Below, in pieces: positions 14,725 through 16,140 of a stretch of 16,140 nucleotides of DNA. Within the stretch, counting starts at the first letter, position 1. The number at the start of each line of letters is the position of its first letter. Source of the DNA: Actinomycetes bacterium (GTDB lineage: Bacteria; Actinomycetota; Actinomycetes; Streptosporangiales; Streptosporangiaceae); NCBI GenBank assembly GCA_025964635.1, contig JAOPYP010000357.1:1-16140 (forward strand), written 5' to 3'. The position numbers were made by a program, and so were the translations under genes. Under the pieces are notes generated by a model. That model saw only the letters and a program-made list of their open reading frames with translations, searched no databases and was not told the DNA's origin.

Positions 14725-15382
14725 ATGCGGATTGTGATCGCCGAAGACTCGGCCATAGTGCGAGCGGGCCTGGTCGAAATCCTGGCCGACAGTGGCCATG
14801 AGGTGGTCGCCGCCGTCGGCAACGCCGACGATCTGCTAGCCGCGGTGAACGAGCACCACCCAGATGCCGCCGTGGTGGACGTGCGGATGCCGCCCGGCTA
14901 CACCGACGAGGGCCTGCGCGCCGCGATCGCCATCCGCCGCGACCACCCGAAGGTAGGGGTACTGGTGTTCTCGCAGTACATCGAGACCCGGTATACGGCC
15001 GACCTGCTCGGCGCGGCGCCGGGTGGCGGTGCCGCGGGTGTCGGGTACCTGCTGAAGGACCGGGTCGCCGACGTCGAGGAGTTCGTCGAAGCGCTGAGCC
15101 GGGTGGCCGCGGGGGGCACCGCCCTCGACCCGGAGGTCGTGACACAACTTCTGGGCGCCAGCCGCCGCACCGACGGGCTCGGCACGCTCACCGCCAGGGA
15201 ACGCGACGTGCTCGCGCTGATGGCCGAGGGCCGCTCCAACGCCGCGATCGCCGGGATCCTGGTGGTTTCCGAACGGTCCGTCGAAAAACACGTCGGGAAC
15301 ATCTTCAGCAAAACTCGGTCTTCCGCCTTCAGACGCCGACCACCGCCGGGTGCTCGCTGTCCTCCGCTACCTGGAGTCCTGA
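14725..15382 (+). CDS. LuxR/NarL-type response regulator with apparent 3' frameshift
   Basis: The regulator pairs with the upstream kinase; GGAG lies 8 bases before ATG 14725. The receiver domain has EDSAIVRAGL, phosphoacceptor Asp52 in VVDVRMPPG, and Lys111 in LLKDRV. The LuxR helix-turn-helix is LTARERDVLALMAEGRSNAA, then AIAGILVVSERSVEKHVGNI with FSK. After FSK the frame is wrong: removing one A from the run at 15310-15313 restores a normal ending (LGLPPSDADHRRVLAVLRYLES) and a stop at 15380-15382, giving 218 residues, the usual length. As written, the frame continues to 15654 with unrelated residues and overlaps the transporter gene. The recognition helix survives but the last helix is lost. 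This is a real mutation, a sequencing slip, or, least likely, frameshifting in expression. Confidence 0.85.
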
Positions 15383-15383
15383 C

Positions 15384-15397
15384 CGGCGACATCGCCG
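15384..15397 (+). terminator. Short stem-loop after the frame-corrected regulator stop
   Basis: CGGCG-ACAT-CGCCG forms a perfect 5-bp stem with a 4-base loop starting 2 bases after the corrected stop codon. There is no T tract, so it would be at best a weak or factor-dependent terminator. Its place fits the corrected gene end better than the long frame. Confidence 0.35.
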
Positions 15398-15536
15398 ATA
15401 CCAATCTCACAATGCCTGCTCGCCCGTGCTCGCAGCCGCGACGACAGTCGCACCGGCTGCTCAGTACGCATATCTGCACGCTAGCAACGGGACACTTCGG
15501 CGCGGACCGAACGATCTGGCGGGCAGACTGCGCCGC
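15398..15536. other. Leader of the transporter gene
   Basis: If the regulator ends at 15382, this 140-bp gap separates it from the transporter and probably holds a promoter. I see no clear -35/-10 pair and no strong ribosome binding site before ATG 15537. Confidence 0.3.
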
Positions 15537-16140
15537 ATGGACACCTCACCCTCTCTGCGACGTGACCTGGCGACGGTCAGCGGTGCATCCTGGGTGCCGC
15601 TGCTGGCCGTCTCGCTCGGTTATTTCATGGTCATTCTCGACGCGACCGCGGTGAACCTCGCGCTGCCCGCGCTCCGCCACGACCTGGGCGGCGGGATCAC
15701 TGGCCTGCAGTGGGTGGTGGACGGCTACACGCTGGCCTTCGCCGCGCTGCTGCTGTCGGCCGGCGTGGCCGGGGACCGGTTCGGGCCGCGCCGCGTGTTC
15801 CTGGCCGGGCTGGCCCTGTTCACGGCCGCCTCGGCCGGCTGCGCGCTGGCCCCGGCGATTGGCGTCCTGGTCCTCATCCGGCTCATCCAGGGTGCGGCCG
15901 CGGCGCTCCTGGTGCCCACCTCACTCGCGTTGCTGCAGGCCAGCTACCCGGACCGGGCCCGGCGGGCCCGCGCGGTGGGCCTGTGGGGCGGGATCGGCGG
16001 GCTGGCGGCTGGTGTTCGCGGTGAACATCCCGGTCGGGCTGCTCGCCTGGTGGCTCACCCGCCGCACGGTCGCGGCCAGTCACCGGCCCGCCGGGGCACC
16101 GGACCGGCGCGGCGACCCGGCCGGCCAGCTCACCGCCATC
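15537..16140 (+). pseudogene. MFS transporter (DHA2/EmrB-like), internal deletion with frameshift; 3' end outside window
   Basis: From ATG 15537 the product reads MDTSPSLRRD, then a 14-helix drug:proton antiporter-type start: LGYFMVILDATAVNLALPAL (helix 1, motif D1), LQWVVDGYTLAFAALLLSAG, motif A GDRFGPRR, helix 3, and LIRLIQGAAAALLVPTSLAL (helix 4). Helix 5 begins with AVGLWGGIGGLA and then breaks off at about 16002-16011. The expected motif C (GPxxGG) region of about 15-20 residues is missing, and the following GWRLVFAVNIPVGLLAWWLT (helix 6) is in the next frame, codons starting at 16000. The frame as written continues as a Pro/Arg-rich shadow to the window edge. The product should be non-functional unless the deletion is an assembly fault. 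The substrate cannot be inferred; the upstream two-component system may control it. Confidence 0.75.

Noticed and set aside
13568..15145. 525-codon minus-strand frame opposite the kinase and regulator genes
   Set aside because: Antisense shadow; the plus-strand genes have complete catalytic motifs.

Overview
This 16.1-kb window is very GC-rich. Its G/C-biased third codon positions, GTG starts, Streptomyces-type SOS polymerase and actinobacterial SOS box all point to an actinomycete. I see no marker that fixes the genus. There are no tRNA, rRNA or CRISPR features.

Layout, left to right. (1) A GtrA-family membrane protein on the minus strand runs off the left edge (1-691). (2) A large secreted protein on the minus strand joins a DUF1906 glycoside-hydrolase-like domain to seven lectin-type beta-propeller repeats (885-3203). 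(3) A minus-strand DNA-damage operon holds a small DUF6504 protein followed by a DnaE2/ImuC-type error-prone DNA polymerase III alpha subunit. The two genes overlap. A near-perfect actinobacterial LexA box (7546-7561) sits inside the spacer of the likely promoter. The usual imuA and imuB partners are not next to it. (4) A 13-bp x 7 tandem repeat array (7633-7723) separates this operon from a TetR regulator (7741-8469, minus). (5) A complete IS1182-family insertion sequence (8676-10593), with 19-bp inverted repeats and an intact transposase, lies between the TetR gene and a divergent, membrane-anchored expansin-like protein (10685/10706-11755, plus). (6) A repeat-bearing convergent gap is followed by an ArsR-type regulator (minus) with a perfect inverted repeat just upstream of its start.

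(7) About 600 bp with no convincing gene is followed by a plus-strand signalling block. It begins with an 86-residue two-helix membrane protein that is a partial duplicate of the membrane domain of the next gene. That gene is a NarL-type sensor histidine kinase, and its LuxR/NarL-type response regulator comes next. The regulator gene carries an apparent single-base insertion in an A run at 15310-15313 that spoils its last helix. (8) The window ends in an MFS (DHA2/EmrB-like) transporter gene in which a frame-breaking deletion at about 16002-16011 has removed the motif C region.

How the genes may work together: the DUF6504-dnaE2 pair should be a LexA-repressed translesion and mutagenesis module, with ImuB and ImuA' supplied from elsewhere or absent. 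The DUF1906-lectin protein, the expansin and GtrA all concern the cell surface or polysaccharides, but nothing shows a shared pathway. The two-component system lies just upstream of the transporter and could control it, although both the regulator and the transporter reading frames are damaged in this sequence. Whether those lesions are real or sequencing or assembly artefacts is the main unresolved point.
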